Of a stretch of 25,651 bases of DNA, positions 1-8,009 are shown piece by piece. A program made the translations under genes and the position numbers. Every line of letters starts with the position of its first letter. Position 1 is the stretch's first letter. Under the pieces are notes generated by a model that saw only the letters and a program-made list of their open reading frames with translations, made no database searches and was not told the origin of the DNA. This stretch comes from CAZTBB01 sp964611755 (GTDB taxonomy: Bacteria > Pseudomonadota > Alphaproteobacteria > Micavibrionales > Micavibrionaceae), in the NCBI GenBank assembly GCA_964611755.1, contig CAZTBB010000023.1:1-25651 (forward strand), written 5' to 3'.

Positions 1-2
1 TT

Positions 3-137
3 AACTTCGCCCTTTTGATGATGCAAAAGGATGACCATATTGTTCTCCCCATTACCACCAAAGAAAGCGTTTTATATCTTGGCCCCATTCCTTTGGGAAC
101 ATTCAAAGAAAAGAATGAGGCGGATCTTATCCGGTAA
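3..137 (+). CDS. C-terminal fragment of an unidentified protein
   Basis: The reading frame is open from the left edge to a TAA at 135-137 and gives the last 44 residues of a protein. The other two plus-strand frames close within the first 20 bases, so this frame is the likely coding one. The tail contains a hydrophobic, strand-rich stretch with the pattern LYLGPIPLG about 15 residues before the end. That pattern loosely recalls the C-terminus of DUF2125-type envelope proteins of Alphaproteobacteria, but this is a guess from memory and the fragment is too short to name. It ends five bases before the metA-family start, so the two are probably co-transcribed. Confidence 0.5.
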   Translation, partial: NFALLMMQKDDHIVLPITTKESVLYLGPIPLGTFKEKNEADLIR

Positions 138-142
138 ACTCT

Positions 143-1201
143 ATGCCACTTATCGCTCATAAAAACCTGCCCGCTTTTGATGACCTCCGCAAAGAGGGGC
201 GCACCGTCCTCAGCTCAAAAGAGGCGATGACACAGGATATTCGGGAAATGCATATCGGCCTGCTCAATATGATGCCCGATAAAGCATTAATTGAGACAGA
301 GCGACAATTTATGCGCCTGATCGGTGAGAGCAATCCCGTCGTTCAAATCTTTGTCCATCCCTTCACCCTTGATGAGTTGGATCGCAGCGGTGCTGCCAAA
401 GATCATGTTGAAGCCCATTATGAGAGCTTTGAAGATATTAAAGCGCATAATCTTGATGCTCTTATTATCTCCGGGGCGAATATCACCCAGCCTCATATTG
501 ATAAGGAAAAAATCTGGGAACCCATGAAAGATGTGATGGATTGGGCATGGGATAATGTTGTCTCGACGATGACCTCTTGCCTGGCGACCCATACATTTAT
601 GCAATACGCGCATAATCAAATTCGCTCACCATTAGATGACAAACTCTGGGGTGTCTACCGCCACAGAGTGACCAATCGCTCTCACCCGCTCGTGCGTGAT
701 ATCAACACCGTTTTTGATGTGCCGCATTCACGCTATAACGCCGTAAACGAAGACCAATTCACCGATAGCGGAATGCATGTTCTGGTTAAATGTGAGACCG
801 CCGGCGTTCATATTGCCACCAGTGCTGATGGAATCCGCACAATCTGTATGCAAGGCCATCCGGAATACAACACGGATAGCTTATTGCTGGAATATCGCCG
901 CGAAATTGGTCGATACATCTTGATGGAACGGGATGATTACCCGCCATTGCCACAACATTATATTTCATCTGCGCTAGAGCAAATTCTGGCCGCCTATCAG
1001 AGCCGTGTCCTCAGCGGCAAAGCAAGCCTTGATGATTTCCCCTTAGAGCAAGCCATGCCGCTATTGGAAAATACGTGGCGCGATAGTGCAAAAACCATGA
1101 TGGGAAATTGGGTCGGCCTTGTCTATCGCCTCACCCATGTTGATCGCCAAAAGCAATTTATGGATGGCATCGATCCGCATGATCCTCTGGGTCTAAAGTA
1201 A
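143..1201 (+). CDS. metA: Homoserine O-acyltransferase, MetA family
   Basis: This enzyme acylates the hydroxyl of L-homoserine, the first committed step of methionine synthesis in the cytoplasm. The 352-residue product aligns by eye with MetA of E. coli (309 residues) over its whole core. It has the MMPDK motif with Lys47, a nucleophile Cys146 in SCLATH, the PHSRY signature at about 194-198, and QGHPEY with His239 and Glu241 completing the active site. The position that sets acyl-CoA choice in characterised MetA proteins (Gly for succinyl, Glu for acetyl, just after GAP) appears to be Thr115 in GANIT, so the acyl donor cannot be read off. The extra length lies mainly at the C-terminus. It starts five bases after the preceding stop and has no good ribosome binding site, which suggests translational coupling. 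Confidence 0.9.
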   Translation: MPLIAHKNLPAFDDLRKEGRTVLSSKEAMTQDIREMHIGLLNMMPDKALIETERQFMRLIGESNPVVQIFVHPFTLDELDRSGAAKDHVEAHYESFEDIKAHNLDALIISGANITQPHIDKEKIWEPMKDVMDWAWDNVVSTMTSCLATHTFMQYAHNQIRSPLDDKLWGVYRHRVTNRSHPLVRDINTVFDVPHSRYNAVNEDQFTDSGMHVLVKCETAGVHIATSADGIRTICMQGHPEYNTDSLLLEYRREIGRYILMERDDYPPLPQHYISSALEQILAAYQSRVLSGKASLDDFPLEQAMPLLENTWRDSAKTMMGNWVGLVYRLTHVDRQKQFMDGIDPHDPLGLK

Positions 1202-1206
1202 AAAAA

Positions 1207-1950
1207 TCACGAGCCCTGCAGCACAGGAACAGGGCGCAAACCAAACAATCCTTTTGATACACGTTGTTTGCTTCCCCCTCCAATATCCGCTCCGGCATAA
1301 AGCTGCTTTGTTACCTCAACCATATGCACACCGGCAATAAAAGGGAGAATATGAGGGCCAATTTTTTCAAAACTGCTGGCGACGCGGCCTGCCATACTAT
1401 TTTTGAAGGCAGGCATAAACAGAGCCTCTTCAATGCGTTCAACCACAAACATATGCTCACGCAAATCCTGTCCAAGTTGGTTGATGGAATACGGTGTGCC
1501 TTGACCAAACGGCGACCAATCTGCCTTCGCCCAATACCCTTTACGGTTTGTCACAACAAGAAGCATCTTCCCATTGGGTTTTAATATTCGCCAGATTTCA
1601 TTCAAACTCTCATGCAGGCGCTCTGTGTATTCCAGACCATGCACCATCAGCACACGATCAACCGAAGCCATCGCAAAGGGCAAGGCACTTTCATGAGAGA
1701 GCGACACCAGATTTTTGCCTTCCTCTGGCCAGTGATGAACACCGAGTGCTTGTGGCATAACACTAAAAATACGCTCTGCACCCTGATCAAGCATCATATC
1801 CAAATAAGGCAGCGCATAACCCATCCCGCACACAGACAAACCTTTTAACTCCGGCCAGATTTTTTCAATGCGCTCTTGTAAAACAGAGCAGACTTTTTGC
1901 CCCTGTCGGGTCTTATAAAAGGCTTTAAAATCATAGGCATTCCTGAACAT
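1207..1950 (-). CDS. Class I SAM-dependent methyltransferase
   Basis: The 247-residue protein has the features of a Rossmann-fold methyltransferase of the UbiE/Methyltransf_11 kind. A glycine-containing motif I (CGMGYALPYL) lies at about 41-50, an acidic/aspartate strand end (SVDRVLMVHGLEY) near 117-129, and the post-motif EIWRILKPNGKMLLVV follows. The substrate is unknown; nothing in the sequence points to a particular small molecule, tRNA or quinone. It lies 11 bases downstream of the Nudix gene on the same strand, and its ribosome binding site (GGGAG, complement of 1958-1962) overlaps the Nudix stop codon, so the two form a translationally linked pair. The stop lies only five bases from the metA-family stop, in convergent orientation. 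Confidence 0.85.
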   Translation of the reverse strand: MFRNAYDFKAFYKTRQGQKVCSVLQERIEKIWPELKGLSVCGMGYALPYLDMMLDQGAERIFSVMPQALGVHHWPEEGKNLVSLSHESALPFAMASVDRVLMVHGLEYTERLHESLNEIWRILKPNGKMLLVVTNRKGYWAKADWSPFGQGTPYSINQLGQDLREHMFVVERIEEALFMPAFKNSMAGRVASSFEKIGPHILPFIAGVHMVEVTKQLYAGADIGGGSKQRVSKGLFGLRPVPVLQGS

Positions 1951-1961
1951 CTTAAAGCTCC

Positions 1962-2414
1962 CTATAAGATATCTCGTAATGCAGATACAAGCGGGACATC
2001 GGCCTCGGGCATGGGGTAATTGATCATATCAATTGGGCGTACCCATTTTATGTTCTGGTGTTCTTTGGTCACGATATCACCGCGCCAGAAACGACAGACA
2101 AAAAGCGGCATCAGCAAATGAAAATCATCATATTCATGCGATGCAAATGCAATCGGAGTAAAACATGTGGGGCGCGTTTCAATGCCAAGCTCTTCTTCCA
2201 ACTCACGCATCAGCGCGAATTCCGGCGTCTCCCCCGGATCGACCTTTCCACCCGGAAACTCCCATAAACCGGCCATCGATTTCCCCTCCGGCCTTTGTGC
2301 AATTAAGACACGCCCGTCCTCATCCACAAGGGCGGCCGCACTGACAAGCACAATAGCCTTATCCGGCTTTTGCGGCCTTGGCTGATCCAGAGCGTCTTCA
2401 CATGAACGTTTCAT
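1962..2414 (-). CDS. mutT: Nudix hydrolase, MutT-like (8-oxo-dGTP diphosphatase type)
   Basis: The 150-residue protein carries a complete Nudix box at about residues 56-78 (GGKVDPGETPEFALMRELEEELG), matching GX5EX7REUXEEXGU, preceded by the WEFPGGK strand typical of MutT. Such enzymes hydrolyse nucleoside triphosphates such as 8-oxo-dGTP to the monophosphate and so prevent transversions. The WEFPGGK context and C-terminal layout favour MutT over other Nudix families, but substrate is an inference. An AAAGGA ribosome binding site just upstream supports the ATG at 2414; the roughly 20-residue charged N-terminal extension before the first strand is longer than in E. coli MutT. It precedes the methyltransferase in a two-gene unit. 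In many Alphaproteobacteria argJ sits between the parvulin gene and mutT; it is absent here. Confidence 0.88.
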   Translation of the reverse strand: MKRSCEDALDQPRPQKPDKAIVLVSAAALVDEDGRVLIAQRPEGKSMAGLWEFPGGKVDPGETPEFALMRELEEELGIETRPTCFTPIAFASHEYDDFHLLMPLFVCRFWRGDIVTKEHQNIKWVRPIDMINYPMPEADVPLVSALRDIL

Positions 2415-2437
2415 TGCTTTCCTTTAATACCCGTCAT

Positions 2438-2478
2438 AAAAAAACCGCAAGACCATGATGATACAGATCTCGCGGTTT
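2438..2478 (-). terminator. Rho-independent terminator after the parvulin gene
   Basis: Read on the minus strand, an 11-base arm (AAACCGCGAGA, complement of 2468-2478) pairs with its partner at 2442-2452 with one A-C mismatch and a 15-base loop, followed by seven T residues (2438-2444). It lies 25 bases beyond the parvulin stop and 24 bases before the Nudix start, so it should separate the parvulin gene from the mutT-methyltransferase pair, unless readthrough feeds the latter. Confidence 0.8.
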
Positions 2479-2502
2479 CATGAATATTATAAAATGCGCG
2501 TT

Positions 2503-3498
2503 TTATCCCGCATTCTCAGGCTCACCTTGAGGCTGAGGCGCCTGCAATGGATCACCATTGATGTTAAACACCTCAATCTCTGATCCCTCTCTCCATTGAC
2601 GCAACAAATCAGTCAATAGCGCCTGACGAAGCTGAGCATCGATAAATTGCTCCATTTGCTCAAATGTTGGTGGTGGGCTCATACGCTTAGACGTGACTTG
2701 CACAACATGATAGCCAACCTCTGTTTCCACAGGAGCCTTACTGTATTCTCCCGGCTCCAGGGCAAAGGCAGCTTCGGCAAATTCAGGCAAAACATCCGTT
2801 TTGGAAAAGAACCCGAGATATCCCTCATTGCCCGGATTGTTTTTGGTCGCATCGATCGAATACTCGATCGCCAAAGACTTGATATCGGCGCCCTCATCCA
2901 ATTTTTTGATGACTTCACGTGCATCTTTGCGCTCTTCTACAAGAATGTGATAGGCCTCAACCTGTTCGACTGGCTTATGCTGTTCAGAGAGCAGTTTATA
3001 CGCCTCTTGCTTGCGCTCATCTGTCATCAGTTTTTGAACCTCTTTTTCGACAAACACATTGCGCACAACCTGCTTTTTAAGCTCTTCCAGTTGTTGTTTA
3101 ACCATTTTGTCATTATCCAAGCGGGCTTTCGAGGCTTTCTCGGCAATCACAGTATTATTGATCACCTGTGCCAAAACTTCCGGAAATAAAACCTCGATAG
3201 AATTGGTCTGCCGTGTTGCAAGCGGCAACGTATTATAGACGGCCAATACATCCTCGCGATTGATGTCCTTACCATTCACCTTCGCAACAACAGGGTTACC
3301 GGGACGGACTTGCGATAAAATCTGCTGGTTTTGCTCTTGAACCTGCTGAATGCGCTCTTGAACCTCTTTTGTTTGCGGATCGCTGCCTGATTCTGCGGCC
3401 ATTTGACCTGACAAATAGGCCAAAGCACCGATAGCAACAACAACAAGCACACCGAGTACAATAAGGACAGCATTGCCTGATTCTGATTGACGGAACAT
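2503..3498 (-). CDS. Membrane-anchored parvulin-type peptidyl-prolyl isomerase
   Basis: The 331-residue protein begins with a hydrophobic segment at about residues 10-30 with no convincing cleavage site, so it is probably tethered to the inner membrane facing the periplasm. A Gln/Glu-rich likely coiled coil follows (about 41-65), then a helical SurA-N-like chaperone region, and a parvulin domain at about 181-272 that starts AYHILVEER and contains GYLGFFSK, a LPEFAEAAFAL helix and the closing VGYHVVQV strand. It should assist folding of exported proteins by proline isomerisation. A GGAG ribosome binding site lies 11 bases upstream of the ATG at 3498. The gene diverges from secA with 186 bases between starts, a pairing common in Alphaproteobacteria that links export with folding. 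It differs from SurA in having a single parvulin domain. Confidence 0.88.
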   Translation of the reverse strand: MFRQSESGNAVLIVLGVLVVVAIGALAYLSGQMAAESGSDPQTKEVQERIQQVQEQNQQILSQVRPGNPVVAKVNGKDINREDVLAVYNTLPLATRQTNSIEVLFPEVLAQVINNTVIAEKASKARLDNDKMVKQQLEELKKQVVRNVFVEKEVQKLMTDERKQEAYKLLSEQHKPVEQVEAYHILVEERKDAREVIKKLDEGADIKSLAIEYSIDATKNNPGNEGYLGFFSKTDVLPEFAEAAFALEPGEYSKAPVETEVGYHVVQVTSKRMSPPPTFEQMEQFIDAQLRQALLTDLLRQWREGSEIEVFNINGDPLQAPQPQGEPENAG

Positions 3499-3617
3499 AG
3501 GTTAAAACTCCATTTCTTGTTTATAAAAAGAATATATGCGCCTTAAAAACTATATAAACAAGTCCAAGCTTTCAAGATTCTTTCCACCCTTGTTCAACAA
3601 GCCATGAATAAGTGTTG

Positions 3618-3646
3618 TTGACGAGGGCCTCCCCGCGCTTTATATC
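3618..3646 (+). promoter_or_regulatory. Sigma70-type promoter for secA
   Basis: A -35 hexamer TTGACG (3618-3623) is followed after 17 bases by a -10 hexamer TATATC (3641-3646). Transcription would start near 3653, leaving a leader of about 30 bases before the secA ATG at 3685. I saw no obvious secM-like arrest peptide in this short leader. Confidence 0.65.
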
Positions 3647-3684
3647 TCTTGGCAAGAACCCTATTACGAACGCTTTAAAGAAAT

Positions 3685-6426
3685 ATGTTTGCAAAGATAC
3701 TATCTAAAATTTTCGGCTCTTCAAATGAGCGTACACTCAAGATTCTCTCAAAAGAAATTGAGCCAATTGCAGGATTTGAATCCAATCTCGAGACACTGAG
3801 CGATTCTGACCTAAAGGCCAAAACAGATGAGTTTCGCTCACGCATTGAAAAAGGCGAAACATTGGATGATATCGCATGCGAAGCTTTTGCAGTCGTGCGC
3901 GAAGCATCAAAGCGCGCACTCGGTCTGCGCCCCTATGATGTACAGCTCATAGGCGGCATGGTGTTGCATCAGGGTAAAATTGCCGAAATGAAAACCGGTG
4001 AAGGTAAAACTCTGATGGCCACGCTTGCGGTTTACCTGAACGCCCTCGAAGGTAAAGGCGTTCATGTTGTCACCGTGAATGACTATTTGGCCTCGCGTGA
4101 TGCCGAATGGATGAGCGCTGTATACAACTTCCTCGGCCTCAGCGTTGGGTGCATTACCAATGATATGGATGATATCGCCCGCAAGCAGGCATACGCCGCC
4201 GATATCACTTATGGAACGAATAACGAATTCGGCTTTGATTATCTGCGCGATAACATGAAGTTTTCTTTGGAACAAATGGTTCAACGCCCGTTCAATTTTG
4301 CCATTGTCGACGAAGTTGACTCGATCTTGATTGATGAGGCGCGAACACCTTTGATTATTTCAGGCCCCTCGGAAACGTCCACAGATCTCTATATCAAAGT
4401 TGACAAGCTAATCCCGCTCTTGAGCGATGAAGATTTCGAGAAAGATGAAAAGCACAAAACGATCACGCTGACCGAAGCAGGACAGGAAAGTATCGAGAAT
4501 CTTTTGCGTGAACATGGGCTTTTAGAAGAAGGTTCGATGTATGATCTACAGAATATTTCGCTGGTTCACCACGCCAATCAGGCGTTGCGCGCCCATAAAC
4601 TCTTTCACCGGGATACGGACTATGTCGTCAATGATGAAGGCCGGGTTGTCCTTATTGATGAATTTACCGGCCGTATGATGCCGGGGCGCCGCCTCTCTGA
4701 AGGGCTTCATCAGGCTATCGAGGCAAAGGAAAATGTCCAAATTCAAAATGAGAACCAGACATTGGCCTCCATCACATTCCAGAACTACTTCCGCCTCTAT
4801 CCAAAATTGGCGGGGATGACAGGAACGGCCATGACCGAAGCCTCCGAATTTATGGAGATTTACAAACTGGGTGTTGTCGCCATCCCGACCAACGTGCCAG
4901 TTTCCCGTCTGGATCATGATGATAAAATTTATAAATCAATCGCCGATAAAGAGGCGGCTATTATTGCTCTGGCAAAAGATTGTCAGGAAAGAGGCCAGCC
5001 TGTTTTGATCGGAACCGTCTCGATTGAGAAATCAGAGAGCCTGTCGGCCAGTCTCAAAAAAGCCAAAGTCAAACACAATGTTTTGAATGCCCGCTATCAT
5101 GAACAAGAAGCCTATATCGTTGCCCAAGCTGGCCGCCCGGGCACAGTAACAATTGCCACCAATATGGCTGGCCGCGGAACAGATATCAAGCTTGGCGGGA
5201 ATGCCGAAATGCGTATCGAGCAAGAGGTTGATGCCTCATGGAGCGATGATAAAAAACAAAAAGCCATCGCTAAAATCGAAGACGAAGTTGCGGCGGATAA
5301 GGCGCGCGTAAAAGAGGCCGGCGGCCTGTACATTATCGGCACGGAACGCCATGAATCACGCCGTATTGATAACCAGCTAAGAGGCCGCTCAGGCCGTCAG
5401 GGTGACCCGGGGGCCTCCATGTTCTTCCTCTCCGTTGAAGATGATTTGATGCGTATTTTTGCCGGTGATCGCCTCGAAGGTCTTCTGGCTAATTCCCGCA
5501 TCGGGCTTAAAGATGGCGAGTCTCTTGAACATCCGATGATCTCCAAAATGTTGGAGCATGCGCAAGGCAAAGTTGAATCCATGCATTTCGAGGTGCGTAA
5601 GAACATCCTCAAATATGATGATGTCATGAATGACCAACGAAAGGTTATTTATGAGCAACGCCGTGAAATCATGGACGCATCCGAGGTCGAAGAGCTTGTT
5701 AAAGATATGCGCCATGAAATCATTGAAGACAGTGTGGCCATTGCGGTTCCTCCTGGTGCCTATGCCGAGAAATGGGATGTCGATACGCTGCAGAATGAAA
5801 TACAGCGTGTGCTTGGAATGGATCTGCCTATTGCAGATTGGGCCAAGGAAGAAGGCATTGCCGATAAGGAACTGCTCGAGCGCATTATTCAAGCCTCTGA
5901 TGATAAAATGGCACAAAAAGCTGCCAATGCCGGGCCGGATATCTGGCGCCGCGCAGAAAAAGCGATTCTGCTCCAGCTGCTCGATCAACACTGGAAAGAA
6001 CACCTCCTTAATCTGGACCATTTGCGACAGGGGATTAACCTGCGTGCCTTCGGCCAGAAAGACCCGCTGAATGAATATAAAACCGAAGCCTTCGCCATGT
6101 TTGAACAAATGCTCGATCAATTGCGCGAGACCACCACACAAACCCTGAGCCTTGTGGAGCTGAATGTTGATCAGGACGGCTACGCACAGCTGATGATGCC
6201 TGGCATGATGCCAGAAGATCAGGAAATGCATGAAACCCGCCAAGATCCGGCTTTGCGTGAAGCTGGCGGACAGGAAACCGGCCAAATAACACAATTCCCC
6301 AAGCGCAACACATTTGACCAGAATGATCCATCCACATGGGGCAAAACACCACGTAATGCCCCCTGCCCCTGCAAATCAGGGAAAAAATTCAAGCATTGCC
6401 ATGGCGCTGTTGCCAAGGCAACGTGA
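3685..6426 (+). CDS. secA: Preprotein translocase ATPase SecA
   Basis: SecA is the motor that drives unfolded preproteins through SecYEG using ATP. The 913-residue length is normal for Proteobacteria (E. coli 901). Visible features include the Walker A loop TGEGKT at 104-109, the DEVD Walker B box at 209-212 (the same numbering as in E. coli), the preprotein cross-linking region from about 230, NBD2 with GTDIKLGGN and the HESRRIDNQLRGRSGRQG arginine-finger motif, and the helical scaffold and wing domains. The extreme C-terminus carries an intact zinc motif (Cys894, Cys896, Cys905, His906) that binds SecB and lipid in characterised SecA, so a SecB partner is expected elsewhere. The ribosome binding site is weak. 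It is monocistronic by context, with the parvulin gene divergent. Confidence 0.98.
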   Translation: MFAKILSKIFGSSNERTLKILSKEIEPIAGFESNLETLSDSDLKAKTDEFRSRIEKGETLDDIACEAFAVVREASKRALGLRPYDVQLIGGMVLHQGKIAEMKTGEGKTLMATLAVYLNALEGKGVHVVTVNDYLASRDAEWMSAVYNFLGLSVGCITNDMDDIARKQAYAADITYGTNNEFGFDYLRDNMKFSLEQMVQRPFNFAIVDEVDSILIDEARTPLIISGPSETSTDLYIKVDKLIPLLSDEDFEKDEKHKTITLTEAGQESIENLLREHGLLEEGSMYDLQNISLVHHANQALRAHKLFHRDTDYVVNDEGRVVLIDEFTGRMMPGRRLSEGLHQAIEAKENVQIQNENQTLASITFQNYFRLYPKLAGMTGTAMTEASEFMEIYKLGVVAIPTNVPVSRLDHDDKIYKSIADKEAAIIALAKDCQERGQPVLIGTVSIEKSESLSASLKKAKVKHNVLNARYHEQEAYIVAQAGRPGTVTIATNMAGRGTDIKLGGNAEMRIEQEVDASWSDDKKQKAIAKIEDEVAADKARVKEAGGLYIIGTERHESRRIDNQLRGRSGRQGDPGASMFFLSVEDDLMRIFAGDRLEGLLANSRIGLKDGESLEHPMISKMLEHAQGKVESMHFEVRKNILKYDDVMNDQRKVIYEQRREIMDASEVEELVKDMRHEIIEDSVAIAVPPGAYAEKWDVDTLQNEIQRVLGMDLPIADWAKEEGIADKELLERIIQASDDKMAQKAANAGPDIWRRAEKAILLQLLDQHWKEHLLNLDHLRQGINLRAFGQKDPLNEYKTEAFAMFEQMLDQLRETTTQTLSLVELNVDQDGYAQLMMPGMMPEDQEMHETRQDPALREAGGQETGQITQFPKRNTFDQNDPSTWGKTPRNAPCPCKSGKKFKHCHGAVAKAT

Positions 6427-6446
6427 TGGCCTGCACCGCATAGACC

Positions 6447-6475
6447 TTGACATAAAAGATCTGATTTTCTATAAA
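6447..6475 (+). promoter_or_regulatory. Near-consensus sigma70 promoter for the orphan gene
   Basis: TTGACA (6447-6452) and TATAAA (6470-6475) are separated by exactly 17 bases. This is the best promoter-like match I found in the window. The predicted start near 6482 gives a leader of about 65 bases before the ATG at 6548. Confidence 0.75.
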
Positions 6476-6494
6476 ACGTAAATATTGAATCACG

Positions 6495-6528
6495 GCGCCG
6501 TCAATTAGCCGGGTATCCCTGATGGCGC
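6495..6528 (+). promoter_or_regulatory. Hairpin in the 5' leader of the orphan gene
   Basis: GCGCCGTCA (6495-6503) pairs over nine positions, one a G-U, with TGATGGCGC (6520-6528). The 16-base loop holds a smaller GGG-TAT-CCC hairpin (6511-6519). It ends ten bases before the GGAG ribosome binding site at 6538-6541. There is no T-run after it, so it is not an obvious terminator for secA. Transcript stabilisation or protein binding is possible; function is unproven. Confidence 0.5.
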
Positions 6529-6547
6529 GACATTAATGGAGTCCCCT

Positions 6548-7087
6548 ATGTCCAGGCCAGAACATTCATCGCAAGCAATTGATCTTGTCGACACCTTCAA
6601 AACATCCGCTGCCGTTAAGTTTGGTTTTTTTAACATTACTTTGCCGGTGCTCTCATCAACAATTGTCAGAGACACACCCCGTAATGGCGATAAAGAGCTT
6701 CCTGTCCTTGCCTATGCCGATCTATCCGGCGCCGATGCCCAGGACACCGATATTCTGTTTGGCAAAGACAAGGTAACTCTACTCGAAGCTTCATTATCGC
6801 TCAATGAAAACGGTCACTTTATTCCATTTGATCCGGCCATGGACAAACTTCCTGTCAAAGGAAATCTCAGACATCACAAAACCGTTATGAAAGATGGTAT
6901 CAATGACGGCATCTATATTCAGGATGACCATGTTGGTCATATCCAATCCGTGCTAATCGTTGGTGAGCAGATTTATTTCTTGCCCCTGAGTACAGAGGAT
7001 GTTCTGGCCAGAGTGAACAACAGAGACAATGAAATCAAAGCCGATGTCTCGCGCTGGCTGTCCAGCAATGATGTCACTATAGGCTAG
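6548..7087 (+). CDS. Conserved-looking protein of unknown function (179 aa)
   Basis: I do not recognise this protein. It has no signal peptide, membrane segment or cysteine-based metal motif, and by its alternating hydrophobic pattern is largely beta-strand in the middle (about residues 25-135), with a C-terminal helix near 150-175. An upstream in-frame ATG at 6536 exists, but GGAG at 6538-6541 lies six bases before the ATG at 6548, which makes 6548 the better start. It has its own strong promoter and a structured leader. The hydrolase-oxidoreductase-reductase chain begins 46 bases after its stop with no terminator between, so it may be the first gene of that transcript. Codon use resembles its neighbours. 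Confidence 0.75.
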   Translation: MSRPEHSSQAIDLVDTFKTSAAVKFGFFNITLPVLSSTIVRDTPRNGDKELPVLAYADLSGADAQDTDILFGKDKVTLLEASLSLNENGHFIPFDPAMDKLPVKGNLRHHKTVMKDGINDGIYIQDDHVGHIQSVLIVGEQIYFLPLSTEDVLARVNNRDNEIKADVSRWLSSNDVTIG

Positions 7088-7133
7088 AAAACCACTCTGG
7101 CGTTCCGGCATGATCTGAGGCACACTATGTGCC

Positions 7134-8009
7134 ATGGGATATTCCGAAAAAACATTTCAATCCGCAAACCCGCAAGGCTTTCACCATATTGTCTATAACG
7201 ATTGGGGAGAGCGTGATGCCATGCCGATCATTTGCGTCCATGGCCTCACAGGAAATGGTCATGATTTTGATTATCTGGCCGAAGATCTGATCACACGTGG
7301 ATATCGCCTGATTTGCGTTGATCTGGCTGGCCGCTCACGCTCTGATTTTCTGAGCGATCCGATGGATTACAATTACGGCCAATATTTTAAGGACCTCGAA
7401 GCCTTGATGGCCCATCTTGACCTTAGCGAACCGAACAGCGTGGACTGGATCGGCATTTCTCTTGGCGGACTGCTTGGCATTTATCTCGCCAGCCTTCCCG
7501 GCTCTCCTATCAAACGCCTAATCCTCAATGATGTGGGCCCAGATGTTCCGAAAACCGCCCTTGATTTCATTTATCAGGTTGTCTCTAAAGAATATCACTT
7601 CAACTCTGTTGATGAACTTGAACAACGCATGCGCGAGACCCGCGGCCTGACATGGGGGCCAATGACCGACGAACAATGGGCGCATATGGCCAGGCATAAT
7701 GCACGGGCGCTGGATAACGGGCAAATCACCTATGGCTATGACCCTAAAATCGCGGAAGTCTTCAAACATGAACCAATCGGCACGATTGATCTTTGGCCGA
7801 GCTGGAAAAAGCTTACCTGCCCGACGCTTCTGATCCGTGGCCAGCATTCTGTCGTTCTCCCAACGGATATTGTTGATCGTATGCGCAAAAAAGGCCCCGA
7901 TTTTGATTTTATTGAATTTGAAAATTGCGGCCATGTCCCTTCCCTTATGGCCCCTGATCAGATAGAAGCAATAGCATCATGGCTACATACAACACAGACA
8001 TCGTCATAA
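7134..8009 (+). CDS. Alpha/beta-fold hydrolase
   Basis: The 291-residue protein is a cytosolic alpha/beta hydrolase. It shows the oxyanion-hole HG pair at 36-37, the nucleophile elbow GISLG with Ser109, the LNDVGP motif at 131-136 and a closing histidine in CGHVPS (His267). The acid that normally follows strand 7 in this family (the RGxxSD pattern) is missing: the sequence reads RGQHSVV, with Val240 where Asp would sit. Asp133 or Asp245 may substitute, or the protein may be weakly active; this is inference. The substrate is unknown. A GAGG lies 13 bases before the ATG at 7134, rather far. Its last 31 bases overlap the start of the FAD oxidoreductase, so the two are surely co-expressed. Confidence 0.85.
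   Translation: MGYSEKTFQSANPQGFHHIVYNDWGERDAMPIICVHGLTGNGHDFDYLAEDLITRGYRLICVDLAGRSRSDFLSDPMDYNYGQYFKDLEALMAHLDLSEPNSVDWIGISLGGLLGIYLASLPGSPIKRLILNDVGPDVPKTALDFIYQVVSKEYHFNSVDELEQRMRETRGLTWGPMTDEQWAHMARHNARALDNGQITYGYDPKIAEVFKHEPIGTIDLWPSWKKLTCPTLLIRGQHSVVLPTDIVDRMRKKGPDFDFIEFENCGHVPSLMAPDQIEAIASWLHTTQTSS

Noticed and set aside
5389..6294. A 301-codon open frame on the minus strand inside secA.
   Set aside because: It lies wholly within a certain secA gene, has no ribosome binding site and no recognisable protein features; it is a shadow frame.
6536..6547. An alternative ATG at 6536 for the 179-residue orphan.
   Set aside because: The best GGAG site lies after this ATG and is correctly spaced for the ATG at 6548.
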